Assembly: GCA_023105745.1 (NCBI GenBank)
Contig: JALGQZ010000015.1
Coordinates: 1,061,501-1,125,500 of the forward strand
Origin: Austropuccinia psidii
Lineage: Eukaryota > Basidiomycota > Pucciniomycetes > Pucciniales > Sphaerophragmiaceae
Direction of reading: 5' to 3'
Length of the DNA stretch: 64,000 nucleotides
In this document: positions 41,941 to 51,379 of the stretch, piece by piece
Layout of the letters: every line of letters begins with the position of its first letter
Position numbering within the stretch: the stretch's first letter is position 1
Translations under genes and position numbers: made by a program
The notes under the pieces: model-generated
Databases searched by the model: none
The model's input: the letters and a program-made list of their open reading frames with translations, nothing else
Told to the model about the DNA's origin: nothing

Positions 41941-44226
41941 CTACTTTGTTTTGTCAATACCCAAGCTTAAACCAGAAACAATATGTCCTAATGCTTTAAT
42001 TTCTTCAAAACCAAAATTGCATTTATTAAGTGAAATTTTCATATTCACTTCTGCAACCTTGTGAAGTACTCTTGCAAGTCTTTCAAGGTGTAAGGACCAA
42101 GAATAAGAACATATGATAATATCATCAATATAAATGATAAGCCATCCTTCAGACAATTCTGTGGGAAAGATGGTATTCATCATTCTTTGATAATGGGATG
42201 GGGAATTTCTAATGCCAAATGGCATTCTAAGATACTCATAAATACCACAGTGAGTGATAATTCTAAGTAATTTCTTAGCTTTGGGCGTCAAAACATTTTG
42301 ATGAAAGCCTTTCAATGAATCCATTGATGTTATATACTTGGCTTTAGATAATTGAGTCAAGGCTTCTTGAATTCTAGGGATTGGATACCTATCTGGAACT
42401 GTGTAGGTGTTCAATGCTCTGAAATCTCCAACCATTCTTGACTTATCATTATGCCAGGCAATAATAACAGGTGTTGTTACTTCAACTTCCTCATTATGGC
42501 CTACTTTTATTAGTACATCAAGCTGGATTAACTCTTGGATATGTTTTTCCAAGGCTTCTCTAGCTCTTGGACTGGCTGGATAAGCTGGTCTTCTAAGTAC
42601 TGGAGGATATGGTCTGTCAATATTAAGAGTAATATCAACTTCATGTCCCCTTATAGCACCTAATGGTTCATTATCAGAGGCAAATGCATTATTGTATGTG
42701 TATAACACATTAATAAGTTCATTCCTCATTTTTGGTGATAATGATGGATTAATTTGTGCTTCAACAAGTTGATTAGACACAAATTCATCTTTATAAGTAT
42801 CCTTGACAGAAGATACCACAGATATTTGGTTTGGCATATTGGAAAAAGAAAATTTATGTCTTTTGTTATCCCCAATTGTGAAATATCTGTCTTTATGGTT
42901 ATTGATGTCAATACCATAAATATTCAAGTAATCATTTCCAAGAATGATGTGCTGAGATGTACAATTATCCATCACCACAATCTCAGTTTTCATCCTCACA
43001 CTTCCTGCTGGGTGTGGAAATACAAGATTAGTGTCTAATATACCCAAGGGGTACATATTGTTATTAGCACTACTAAATTGCACACCTTCTATTGGTAATA
43101 GATGGTTTTTCCATTCAGGAAGTATAATTTGGAGATAATATTTGCCTACACAAGTGCAGAATGCCCCTGTATCCAAATTTACTTGTGCTTCAATATCACT
43201 CATCAGAACTGATGTGATACGGGATGCTCCAGCAGTGTAACCCTTTCCTCTAGCAGGTTTTGTTTTACACATTCTGGCATCTTGGATATTGATCAGGTTG
43301 CAGCACTCCTCACTGTACTGTGGCAAATGGGTATGACCTTCTGTGACCTCAAAGAAAGCTTTAATGTTTTCAATGGGATAGTCCTCCACTGGTGTATCCT
43401 CAGAGACTGCAGAATCCTTATCAGACTCCTCTTTCTCTTCAGTACACTGAATTTCTTCAATGACTTGAGCTTCATTGATTTTTGTCTTTTTGGTGCAAGT
43501 GTTTGCTAAATGTGAAGCACTTCCACATTTATGACACTTCAAGAGAGGTCTTTCTGGTCTTTTATCTTCTCTGGGAATCTTTGGGACCATCTTGGATTCC
43601 ATAGGGATCTTAGTACAAGTTTTACCAATCCATGTTCTGGTAATGATATCTTCCATTGCATTAATGTAGTCCTCTTTTGAACAGGGTTCTACACATCTGC
43701 TTTTGAGAGCATGTTCCAGTTCTCCTCCACACTTCCTTAATATCTTCATATTAATCATAGTGTCAGACATATCTGGGTGTAAGGCAGATAATCTGTCCTT
43801 TTTCTTGAAGAACCAAGTAAGTGGTTTATATTTCTCTGAGTTAAAAATGGCACTTTCAAAAGCATTTTCCATCTTAAACCTCCAAGAATTGTTGGCCCAT
43901 TTGGTAATCAATTCAGATTTCCACCAAGACCAATCATGTCTACCATGATCCATTCTCACTTTGTAATACCGTTTCTTTGCAGTTCTGGTAAAGAGAAAGT
44001 GTAATTTCTGTACTATGATTTCATCAGGTATATTAAAGTCTTCCTGTAACATATCAATAGTCCTGATGAACTCAATATGGTTATATTCTCCTTTCCCAGA
44101 GAATGTTGGCCATTCTTCTAATTTGGGAATATCTTTGACAGAGACAACATTTTCTCCTAAAAGTGGGGTAAAACTTCCTTTAACAGAAGGTTTTTCTTCA
44201 GTCAAGGGTGTAGAATGTCTTGGCAT
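41941..44226 (-). CDS. gag-pol: Gag core, zinc knuckle, protease and reverse transcriptase, element D (fragment)
   Basis: The 761-residue open segment is the longest in the window. Residues 30-200 are the Gag core (PKLEEWPTFSGKGEYNHIEF, LEHALKSRCVEP). An intact CCHC knuckle has C231, C234, H239 and C244. The protease motif DTGA is at 352-355. RT follows with TTPVIIAWH, GDFRALNTYTVPDRYPIPR, SMDSLKGFHQNVLTPKAKKL and the active-site YIDD at 699-702. The start at 44226 is just the first ATG after a TAG at 44287-44289; the frame continues upstream into the Gag N-terminus. It ends at a one-base slip just after SLGIDKTK. Confidence 0.92.
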   Translation of the reverse strand: MPRHSTPLTEEKPSVKGSFTPLLGENVVSVKDIPKLEEWPTFSGKGEYNHIEFIRTIDMLQEDFNIPDEIIVQKLHFLFTRTAKKRYYKVRMDHGRHDWSWWKSELITKWANNSWRFKMENAFESAIFNSEKYKPLTWFFKKKDRLSALHPDMSDTMINMKILRKCGGELEHALKSRCVEPCSKEDYINAMEDIITRTWIGKTCTKIPMESKMVPKIPREDKRPERPLLKCHKCGSASHLANTCTKKTKINEAQVIEEIQCTEEKEESDKDSAVSEDTPVEDYPIENIKAFFEVTEGHTHLPQYSEECCNLINIQDARMCKTKPARGKGYTAGASRITSVLMSDIEAQVNLDTGAFCTCVGKYYLQIILPEWKNHLLPIEGVQFSSANNNMYPLGILDTNLVFPHPAGSVRMKTEIVVMDNCTSQHIILGNDYLNIYGIDINNHKDRYFTIGDNKRHKFSFSNMPNQISVVSSVKDTYKDEFVSNQLVEAQINPSLSPKMRNELINVLYTYNNAFASDNEPLGAIRGHEVDITLNIDRPYPPVLRRPAYPASPRAREALEKHIQELIQLDVLIKVGHNEEVEVTTPVIIAWHNDKSRMVGDFRALNTYTVPDRYPIPRIQEALTQLSKAKYITSMDSLKGFHQNVLTPKAKKLLRIITHCGIYEYLRMPFGIRNSPSHYQRMMNTIFPTELSEGWLIIYIDDIIICSYSWSLHLERLARVLHKVAEVNMKISLNKCNFGFEEIKALGHIVSGLSLGIDKTK

Positions 44227-44286
44227 ATGTGGTTCATAATTCTTATGAATTTGTTCTACATTTGCAATGATTTCATTCTTTAACTT

Positions 44287-44619
44287 CTACCTTTCACTGT
44301 CACTTTTTGCCAAATGTGTAGCAAATTGATTGGTATTCTCAACTATCTCTAAGACATGGTCTTGTAGAGTTTTAAATTGATCATTAATTTTAAAAATAGA
44401 AAGATCTTCCATTTCATCATTTTTAATCTGACATGTACTCTCAATTCTGCTACAAGCATTGATAATTGAATCAAATTTGGCATTTGTTATTTCATACCAT
44501 TCAGTATATTTCCTGTAATGTTTTTTCAAGTCATTAATATCCAATGTTATTTTAGTTAACTTTGAATCAACTTTACCAATTTCTACATTAATAGCTCTTT
44601 TTACATGATTTATTTGCAT
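44287..44619 (-). CDS. gag: Gag coiled-coil region, element D (fragment)
   Basis: The 110 residues are strongly heptad-like (IGKVDSKLTKITLDINDL, RIESTCQIKNDEMEDL, DHVLEIVENTNQFATHL) and match the coiled coil at residues 223-312 of the A1 Gag in position. The segment is in the same frame as the flanking gag segments, separated by a stop on each side. Such coiled coils could drive Gag assembly. Confidence 0.78.
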   Translation of the reverse strand: MQINHVKRAINVEIGKVDSKLTKITLDINDLKKHYRKYTEWYEITNAKFDSIINACSRIESTCQIKNDEMEDLSIFKINDQFKTLQDHVLEIVENTNQFATHLAKSDSER

Positions 44620-45194
44620 GGAAAAGTCCTGTTCATCCTTTCCTGCTCCTTGGCTGTGAATTCCATGAGAGGTCTGGCCATATTGAATACACTGTCAATG
44701 GCTGAAGGCTCCAATTTGGGGATCCTGTACCCTTGTGGGTAAGGTATGTGCCAATTGGCTTTGCCTTTGCCCTTTCCTTGATGGTTCTTGGGACCTCTCT
44801 GCTTCTTCTGAGGTCCTTTGGGATTGTCTTTGGACACTTCTGGAGCTGGTTTGGAGCTGGTAGACGCCACTGGGGCTTCTGTCTCCAAAGCTGGAAACAT
44901 TTCCAGTTCCTTCTTCTGGTCTATGGATAAAAGACTTTGGTTCTTCAACCAATTCTTTATCTTTTTGACCTTGTCTTTGCAAGAAAGGGGGCTCCATCCT
45001 CCTAAGAGCTCTATGGTCTTCTCCTGACCCAGAAAGCTCTTGATGTGTAAGTAGGAGTTCATGTCCCCCTGCCAAAGGCTTGGGCATATTTCCCATTCCT
45101 CTTCTTTGGCTGCTCTGAACCAATTTTTGTACCGGAATTGATATATTTCTATTGCTGCCACTTGAAAATGGTTCAGCCCTGGAAATATGGTCAT
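44610..45194 (-). CDS. ORF1 main exon of element D, overlapping gag in the +1 frame
   Basis: The 194 residues have normal protein character: FRYKNWFRAAKEEEWEICPS, MNSYLHIKSFLGQEKTIELL, LKNQSLLSIDQKKELEM, a Lys/Gly-rich stretch, and ending YRIPKLEPSAIDSVFNMAR plus LMEFTAKEQERMNR. The end matches the ORF1 tail of element C (YRIPK, VFNMAR, LMEF, KE..RM), although the gag frame over the same bases hits a stop in C. The frame runs upstream to 45373, past two TGA codons near 45207-45224, to the acceptor. No domain is recognised. The basic C-terminal half suggests nucleic-acid binding, which is inference. Confidence 0.6.
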   Translation of the reverse strand: MTIFPGLNHFQVAAIEIYQFRYKNWFRAAKEEEWEICPSLWQGDMNSYLHIKSFLGQEKTIELLGGWSPLSCKDKVKKIKNWLKNQSLLSIDQKKELEMFPALETEAPVASTSSKPAPEVSKDNPKGPQKKQRGPKNHQGKGKGKANWHIPYPQGYRIPKLEPSAIDSVFNMARPLMEFTAKEQERMNRTFPCK

Positions 45195-45387
45195 GAATCA
45201 GTTCAGGCTCAGAATTCACGTCAAAATCTGTTGGTACAGGCCTTGGGGAATGGGGGGCAACTCTGGCATCCTCCAAATGTGTCTTTCTTGTGGAATACTT
45301 GGCACTTCTGGATTTGGTCTTGCCTCTTCCTTGTCCATATCCATCTGGTTGGACTGAATAGTTGATTCCATTTCTGGTATGCACCAT
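44695..45387 (-). CDS. gag: Gag-pol N-terminus, element D (fragment)
   Basis: Starting at ATG 45387 (MVHTRNGINYSVQPDGYGQG), the frame is rich in Ser, Arg, Gln and Glu (RSVQRQSQRTSEEAERSQEP) and looks disordered. It overlaps ORF1 over almost its whole length. I chose ATG 45387, not the GTG two codons upstream, because element C starts at the equivalent ATG. It ends at a stop at 44695-44697. The same frame then continues to the coiled coil, so this is a nonsense mutation. I recall similar gag-pol starts from the myrtle rust. Confidence 0.72.
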   Translation of the reverse strand: MVHTRNGINYSVQPDGYGQGRGKTKSRSAKYSTRKTHLEDARVAPHSPRPVPTDFDVNSEPELIHDHISRAEPFSSGSNRNISIPVQKLVQSSQRRGMGNMPKPLAGGHELLLTHQELSGSGEDHRALRRMEPPFLQRQGQKDKELVEEPKSFIHRPEEGTGNVSSFGDRSPSGVYQLQTSSRSVQRQSQRTSEEAERSQEPSRKGQRQSQLAHTLPTRVQDPQIGAFSH

Positions 45388-45610
45388 TTTCACGTCAATT
45401 TAAAGATAAAAGGTGAAATATAAGACAATATACACACCTTTTGGTGGTAATTTAGCTTTTTCTGAGTTAAATAAGGTGCCCATTTAAGCAATTTGCACCT
45501 CAATACTGTCTTCAGATTCTGCATCTGAAGATTCTGGACTAGTGATATATTTCTTACTGAGTCTGTTGCCAGCTGCACAGTATTTGATTAAAGACACTAA
45601 AAATTGATTA
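45374..45610 (-). pseudogene. ORF1 upstream exon and intron, element D
   Basis: After an acceptor-like ATTTTTAG the frame reads SLIKYCAAGNRLSKKYITSP, ESSDAESEDSIEVQIA, a stop, then GTLFNSEKAKLPPK and ends in phase 1 at 45438. A GTGTGT donor and a 64-base intron (45437-45374) end in CATACCAG. Exon 2 then opens as EMESTIQSNQMDMDKEEARP, PEVPSIPQERHIWRMPELPP. Phase, acceptor word and the position of the gag-pol ATG inside the intron match element C. The donor is weaker than the GTGAGT of C. Confidence 0.5.
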
Positions 45611-45970
45611 AAAGAGAAAAAATTCTTTTTTCATAATTTTTTAAAATATTTTTAAAGATTTTTTATAAGTTTTATATTTTTTAATATTAAAAAAATTATT
45701 CTTTTTAAAGTAAAAAAAAATTAAAATCTAAGATTTTGAATGAAAATTAATTCAGAGTAACTAAAAGAATAATTTTATAAGTTTTTGGATGTGAAAAAGC
45801 CACGCGTAAAAACAGTACAAAATTCAACCAAATTCCTCAATGAAAAAGATTTCCAAAACAATTTCAAAAATAAGAATTATTTTAACTTTAAAATGAAAGA
45901 AAAAGATTATTAAATTAATATATTCTAGAACTTAAAAAATATATTAATTAAGGGTACAAGGTTTAAAAAA

Positions 45971-45988
45971 CATGGCCAGGCCCCCAAA
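45971..45988 (-). other. Primer-binding-site candidate of element D
   Basis: On the minus strand TTTGGGGGCCTGGCCATG follows the 5' LTR end directly. It is identical over 18 bases to element C despite LTR divergence. Confidence 0.72.
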
Positions 45989-47910
45989 TGTAAGATTTGT
46001 CTATGAAGCTGATGATAATATTACTATTAATCAACAGTACTGTAACTGTTCTTATGAGATATAATAACAAACTGCTATTATAACCACAATTAAATAATTA
46101 AATAATTATTTCTTTCACGTGTTAAACACTACTAGTGATTTTAACAGTGAGAAAGTGATTTTCTACAAGAATCAATTACAAGAAGATTTTAATAATAAAA
46201 CTTCTTTTATTAAATTAATCAAATTATTTTAATATATAATTATCTTTTGCAAGAATAATTATAATGGTCATTCTTGAAGAAAACTAATTTTAGAGAAAAA
46301 CTTTAAGAATTAAAAATAAATCACTCACTAATATTCCAAAGAACTCATTGAAAGATAAGATAGAGAGATTTGACGTAGAATTGTGGATTTTAAGGATCAA
46401 AATGAATTTATAACAGTATTACAACCATATATAGTTGGATTCTATGATTTCATGTCTTTCTGATTTATTCTGAAAGATTTGAAACACTTAAGAATAGCTA
46501 TAACTAATACTTACTTGTTGGTAATAATGATTTAAATGATAATAAGATGATGATGTGAAAAAACAGCAAGAAGAAGCCTCTACTAACTCAAGAACAGCTC
46601 ACAGAGGCATTCCATGGAGCAAACTGAAAAACCAGTGAGTGAGAAAACAATAAACCCTTTTTGATTACTCATTGCATCATCTGTTGTCACGTAAGATTAT
46701 CATAATTACTTAATTGATGCTTTTACATGACTACCAACCCCAATATGGTTAAGAATAACAGGAGTAACATCTGTAAATCATCTTTTATTCCAAAATAATC
46801 ATCGATTTCTCAAAGTTATCAATGTTATTGCCAATTTCATCACAGGTTGTAATTACTGTAAATTTTTGAAGATTCAGTGTTTCACGTAGAATAGTCAGAA
46901 ATGAACTGTAAGTAAAAGTTTTAATTTTACTAGTAAAACTGTAATTTTTTTTGGTTGTACCATAGATAATACAGTTCTCCATTAGTCCTGAAAGTTTCAG
47001 AAAGATTAATTAAGAATTGTACTTTTAATGTATTTTTGAAGTTTTTACCTCATTTCTACGTAGAATTGCAAATATCAGTGTTTCACTGGTTGCTATGAGG
47101 TAAATAAATGGATACAAGTCCAAAAAGGGTTTTAATTACTCTTTTGAGGTTTATCCATGGAAAATCATTAAGAATTGACATGGTTACAGGAGTCTAAGTA
47201 GCTTTTTACCTCCTTGGCACGTCAAAGTAGCAGGTTTATTTGCTATTTTCTTAATATTTACAGTAGTTGTGACATGGTAACCAGGTTCCCAAAAGGTTTT
47301 AGTTTACCAATTAGGCCAAGATCAGCCATGGATCCAAGTTTTGGAGCTGTACATGCCTCTGAGGCCTCAGAAGTTGGGTACCCTGGCTCTCTTTGATGTC
47401 TTTTGTCCCCCTTGCTTATTTCTTATGTCAAAAGAGAAATTTAAGCTTAAAGTGAGATATCCACTATGGGTGTACCAAAAGTCCATGTACGAATACCATG
47501 ATATTAACTGCTCAAAACATGCACAACACTATTCTTAGTGTATATGTAAGATGGGATTTCTCACTTTCCCATTATTTTGGGGTGAAATTAAGAAAAACAA
47601 AAGTTTTCACGGATCTTTTATGTGGTATTCATGATGTGGTATTGAAGTATTTTCCATTTTACCACCTCAAAGAGTTCATTTGAGCTTATTCACTCTATGG
47701 AGCTACCCTAGGTGAATGTTTTCGTAGAATCTAAATCTGGCCTTAAATCCATGGATTTACTTACTAAATAAAAAGTTATTCATCTTTTCTGAAATCAAAA
47801 ATGATGAATTTTGGATATATGCATGACTTATGAGTTATGCATAATTCAAAATTTCTTTTTAAGATAATTTTGGCCTATCTGGGTATGTAAAATATACCTC
47901 AAGGCTCACA
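45989..47910 (-). repeat. 5' LTR of element D, 1922 bp
   Basis: On the minus strand it starts TGTGAGCCTTGAGGTATA and ends TTCATAGACAAATCTTACA. It is paired with the LTR at 37571-39538 and followed by the duplication AAGCC. Differences from its partner are a few per hundred bases. Confidence 0.94.
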
Positions 47911-47912
47911 AA

Positions 47913-48134
47913 GCCCCAGTAGCTTCTACCAGCAAGCCCCAAGCCAACCCACTTCCCCAAGAAGGGAAGAAGAACAAGAAAAATAATTGGAGAAAACCAT
48001 ATTCCCCAAGCTACAGGATTCCAAAAATCCAAAAGGATGCCATGGACAATGTATTCAACATGGCCAGAACCTTGATGGAATTCAAGGACAAGGAAGAACA
48101 AAGAATGAGACAACCTCATTTGCCAAAGAAATAA
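47913..48134 (+). CDS. ORF1 C-terminal part of element C, after the D insertion
   Basis: The frame starts at the insertion point with APVASTSKPQANPLPQEGKK, then NWRKPYSPSYRIPKIQKDAM and VFNMARTLMEFKDKEEQRMR, and stops at TAA 48132-48134. It matches the ORF1 end of element D at the protein level, while the gag frame over the same bases has a stop after ~24 codons. This is the best sign that ORF1 was the protected frame in this overlap. It continues the ORF1 exon left of element D once the inserted 10345 bases are ignored, apart from a frameshift near 37420. Confidence 0.6.
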   Translation, partial: APVASTSKPQANPLPQEGKKNKKNNWRKPYSPSYRIPKIQKDAMDNVFNMARTLMEFKDKEEQRMRQPHLPKK

Positions 48135-48370
48135 CCTTGTCCAAAGATGTTGTAAATACTTGAGCTGAAATTGAAAATAGTATATTACCTCTAAAAGAAA
48201 TTAAAACCAGTTTATTATCATTACAAGAAATAAACAATAACTTATCTTTTTTAACAAATATTGTTGTACAAAATAAAAAAGAAATTGAAAACATTAAGTT
48301 TATTATTGAAAATAATAAAACAAAGATTTTAATTGAAAAAACTCAAAAATTAATACAAGGACAACAATAA

Positions 48371-50644
48371 TTGTATAAATACATAAAAGATATCAAAGAT
48401 AAAAATTTTACACTCAATCATGATGTGAGTATTGACAATATTACAGAAAAATTAAACAAACTAAGTATTTCTGTAGAAATATTTGAAGAAGAAACTTCAT
48501 CATGCCAGAAATTACTTTTGGACCATGTGGAAAAAAGTGATGAAGCAAGAATGCATCTGAAAGATGATATTCAAAGTGAAATAAGGTTCATCACTGAGAA
48601 AATGGATAAAATTAATGAAGCCAACTCAAATATGCCAAAATTATCAACTCCATTTTCTCACATAAGGAGCCCTGTTAAAACAAAACAGGAATTAACAAAT
48701 CCATTCATAACAGACGTGAGTCACCAAGACAATAACCAAGTGTTAATGAAAGAAGCACCTCAATTGAAAGAATGGCCAACATTCACAGGAGAAGGTGAAT
48801 ATGATCATATGTCATTTATCAAGACAATTGAAATGCTACAAGAAGATTATGCCATACCAAATGAATTAATTACTGCAATGTTAAATTCATTGTTTGAAAA
48901 ATTTGCAAAAAGATGGTATTATTGCATAAGACAAACAAATGGCAAGAACACCTGGTCTTGGTGGAAGCAAGAAACAATCACCAAGTGGGCTAATGATGCC
49001 TGGAGGTACAAGATAGAGAATGCATTTGAAGATTCTTTCTTTGACCCAGACAAAGACAAATCTTTAACTTGGTTCTTAAAACAAGGTGAAAGACTAAATG
49101 CACTGTACCCAGAAATGTCACAAAAGATGGTACACATGAAAATACTTAAGAAATGTGAAGGAGAACTAGAACATGCCCTAAGAAGCAGGTGTATAGAACC
49201 ATTCTCCACAGAGGAGTATATCAGCGCACTAGAAGACATAGTGACAAGAACAAAAATTGGCAGAACTTGGAAGAAATTGGACATTAAAAGTCCAAATAAG
49301 CCATTTATCAAAAGAGACAAATCAAAAGAAGCTTTCAAGCCCAATATATCCAACAATAATGAGCAAAGAAAATGCCATAAATATGGAGGTATTGGACACT
49401 TAGCCAATAACTGCCTCAAAAAGGCAAAAATTAATGAAATTGTGGAAACAGAAAACCACAATGGGAAAGAGGAGGAATCTGACTCTGAAAAAGAGACAGA
49501 ACAGTCACAAACTTCTGAAAAAGATAAAATTAATATAATTAATGCACAAATTAATAATATTGATATCATTTACGAAGTACTAGATGTTAACTCAAACTTA
49601 CCACAAGTTGAAACATCTGACACAAACCTGACAAATGTACAAGATGCCAAAATGTATAGAACCAAACCTGCAAAAGGAATGGGATATACAGCTGGAAAAT
49701 CAAGTATAAGTATTGTTATGGTTGATAACCAAGAGGCAAAAGTGAACTTGGATACAGGAGCCTATTGTACCTGTGTTGGTAAAAGTTATTTAAAAACAAT
49801 TGTCCCAGATTGGAAAGAAAAACTTATGCCAATACAAGGTGTCAAATTTAGTAGTGCAAGTGAGAGCAAAAAGCCCCTTGGAATAGTTGATTTAACACTA
49901 ATTTTTCCTCACCCCTCACAATGTGTCAGAATTAAAGTAGAGTTTGTAGTAATGGACAACTGTACTAGTAATCAGTTCATAGTTGGAAATGACTACTTGT
50001 CAATCTATGGTATAGACATCTCTAACCAAAAAGATAGATATTTTACCATAGGAGACAACAAAAGACAAAAGTTTGGCTTCTTAAATAAAAAAAGACAAAT
50101 TACAGTTATTAAGAATGAAGCAAAAAGTCCAGAAAAGGAACTTTTCATATCTGAAAAACTCAAAGAGGAAGAATTCAATCAAGAATCAACAGAAAAAATG
50201 AAAGAAAAATTGATTGACCCCTTATTTAAGTACAAAAATGCCTTTGCAACTGACAAAGAGCCACTAGGTGCCATAATTTGGCATGAGGTGGATATAATTC
50301 TTAATGTGGAAAAGCCTTACCCACCTTTAGTGAGGAGACCTGCTTATTCAGCTAGTCCAAGGGCTAGAGAAGCCTTGGAGGTACACATTAAAAAATCAAT
50401 GGACCTTGGAGTATTAAGAAAAGTAGGACATAATGAACAGGTAGAGGTCACTACACCTGTCATTATAACTTGGCATAATGGAAGATCAAGAATGGTAGGA
50501 GACTTCAGAGCCCTGAACACCTATACTATTCCAGACAGATATCCAATACCCAGAATCCATGAGACATTGACAGAATTTTCACAAGCTAAGTTCATTACAG
50601 CCATGGATTATTTAAAGGGTTTTCATCGAAATGTCTTAACATAA
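48371..50644 (+). CDS. gag-pol: Gag, zinc knuckle, protease and RT N-terminus, element C (fragment)
   Basis: The 757-residue segment starts after an in-frame TAA, so its first codon is not a real start. Residues 1-90 are coiled coil; 130-300 are the Gag core (QLKEWPTFTGEGEYDHMSFI, WSWWKQETITKWAND, LEHALRSRCIEP). The knuckle has C335, H343 and C348, but the second Cys is Tyr338. Protease DTGA is at 461-464. RT runs from KPYPPLVRRPAYSAS through GDFRALNTYTIPDRYPIPR to KGFHRNVLT, ending at TAA 50642-50644. The next segment continues in the same frame. Confidence 0.9.
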   Translation: MYKYIKDIKDKNFTLNHDVSIDNITEKLNKLSISVEIFEEETSSCQKLLLDHVEKSDEARMHLKDDIQSEIRFITEKMDKINEANSNMPKLSTPFSHIRSPVKTKQELTNPFITDVSHQDNNQVLMKEAPQLKEWPTFTGEGEYDHMSFIKTIEMLQEDYAIPNELITAMLNSLFEKFAKRWYYCIRQTNGKNTWSWWKQETITKWANDAWRYKIENAFEDSFFDPDKDKSLTWFLKQGERLNALYPEMSQKMVHMKILKKCEGELEHALRSRCIEPFSTEEYISALEDIVTRTKIGRTWKKLDIKSPNKPFIKRDKSKEAFKPNISNNNEQRKCHKYGGIGHLANNCLKKAKINEIVETENHNGKEEESDSEKETEQSQTSEKDKINIINAQINNIDIIYEVLDVNSNLPQVETSDTNLTNVQDAKMYRTKPAKGMGYTAGKSSISIVMVDNQEAKVNLDTGAYCTCVGKSYLKTIVPDWKEKLMPIQGVKFSSASESKKPLGIVDLTLIFPHPSQCVRIKVEFVVMDNCTSNQFIVGNDYLSIYGIDISNQKDRYFTIGDNKRQKFGFLNKKRQITVIKNEAKSPEKELFISEKLKEEEFNQESTEKMKEKLIDPLFKYKNAFATDKEPLGAIIWHEVDIILNVEKPYPPLVRRPAYSASPRAREALEVHIKKSMDLGVLRKVGHNEQVEVTTPVIITWHNGRSRMVGDFRALNTYTIPDRYPIPRIHETLTEFSQAKFITAMDYLKGFHRNVLT

Positions 50645-50701
50645 AATGCCAAGAAGCTACTAAGGATAATAGTCCACTGTGGGATTTTTGAATATTTAAG
50701 G

Positions 50702-51061
50702 ATGTCATTTGGTATAAAGAATGCACCTTCCCATTATCAAAGGATGATGAATACCATATTTCCTGGAGAATTATCAGAAGGATGGTTAATTATCTATATT
50801 GATGATATCATACTTTGCTCAGAAACTTGGGGAAATTCCCTTACAAGACTAGAAAGGGTACTACAAAAAATAGTGCAAGTGAATATGAAACTTTCCCTGA
50901 AGAAATTTCATTTTGCATACAGTGAACTAAAAGCACTAGGACATGTGGTATCTGGACTTAGTCTAGGTATAGACAAGAGCAAAGTAGCAGCAGTACTACT
51001 TGAACCAATGCCTCAAACCAAAAAAAATGCAATCATTTCTAGGATTTTCTGGTTACTATAG
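50702..51061 (+). CDS. pol: Reverse transcriptase C-terminal half, element C (fragment)
   Basis: The 119 residues read [20 protein letters not shown], the active-site YIDD at residues 32-35 ([14 protein letters not shown]), and the thumb block [18 protein letters not shown]. It is in the same frame as the upstream segment. Near the end ([15 protein letters not shown]) a one-base slip moves the connection region into another frame. Confidence 0.87.
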   Translation: MSFGIKNAPSHYQRMMNTIFPGELSEGWLIIYIDDIILCSETWGNSLTRLERVLQKIVQVNMKLSLKKFHFAYSELKALGHVVSGLSLGIDKSKVAAVLLEPMPQTKKNAIISRIFWLL

Positions 51062-51379
51062 ACATCATATAAAGGACTTTGCAAAAATTTCCAAATCCTT
51101 GTATAAACTATGTGACCCACAAACAGTCTATTAAATGACAGAAGAAAGATTCAAGCCATATGAAGAATTGAAAAATTCCTTAACAAATGCCTACTTCTTC
51201 TAATACCAGATTGGAAACTACCCTTTAAACTTTACATTGATGCTTGTGGAGAAGGACTAGGTGCTGGACTACACCAGACACAAATTATCAATGATAAACC
51301 AGTAGAAGGGCCAATTTTTTTACTTCAAGACAGATAAAGCCAACAGAGGCAAGATATGGAGCAAGCCAAATGGAATGCC
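51062..51379 (+). pseudogene. pol: RT connection and RNase H N-terminus, element C, cut by element B
   Basis: In changing frames the sequence reads the connection ([20 protein letters not shown]), [16 protein letters not shown], then RNase H start ([20 protein letters not shown]), and ends with QMEC at the insertion site. The remaining RNase H resumes right of element B at 61235 with CLVWALEKL. The ATGCC codon region is the duplicated target. Confidence 0.8.

Larger units (their letters stand above)
37571..47910 (-). mobile_element. Family-2b Ty3/gypsy chromovirus D, complete with both LTRs, minus strand
   Basis: It is bounded by LTRs at 37571-39538 and 45989-47910. The flanking duplication AAGCC (37566-37570 and 47911-47915) proves one insertion event into element C. 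From right to left: 5' LTR, primer site, ORF1/Gag overlap, coiled coil, Gag core, zinc knuckle, protease, RT, RNase H, integrase, chromodomain, polypurine tract, 3' LTR. Gag to RT is in one frame with two stops. Frameshifts occur near 41930 and 40610. The first ~185 bp of the two LTRs differ at about 10 positions by eye. It is probably dead but the best preserved copy here. Confidence 0.96.

Noticed and set aside
48919..49569. 216-codon minus-strand frame inside element C.
   Set aside because: It is the complement of the Gag and zinc-knuckle coding region, whose motifs are clear on the plus strand.
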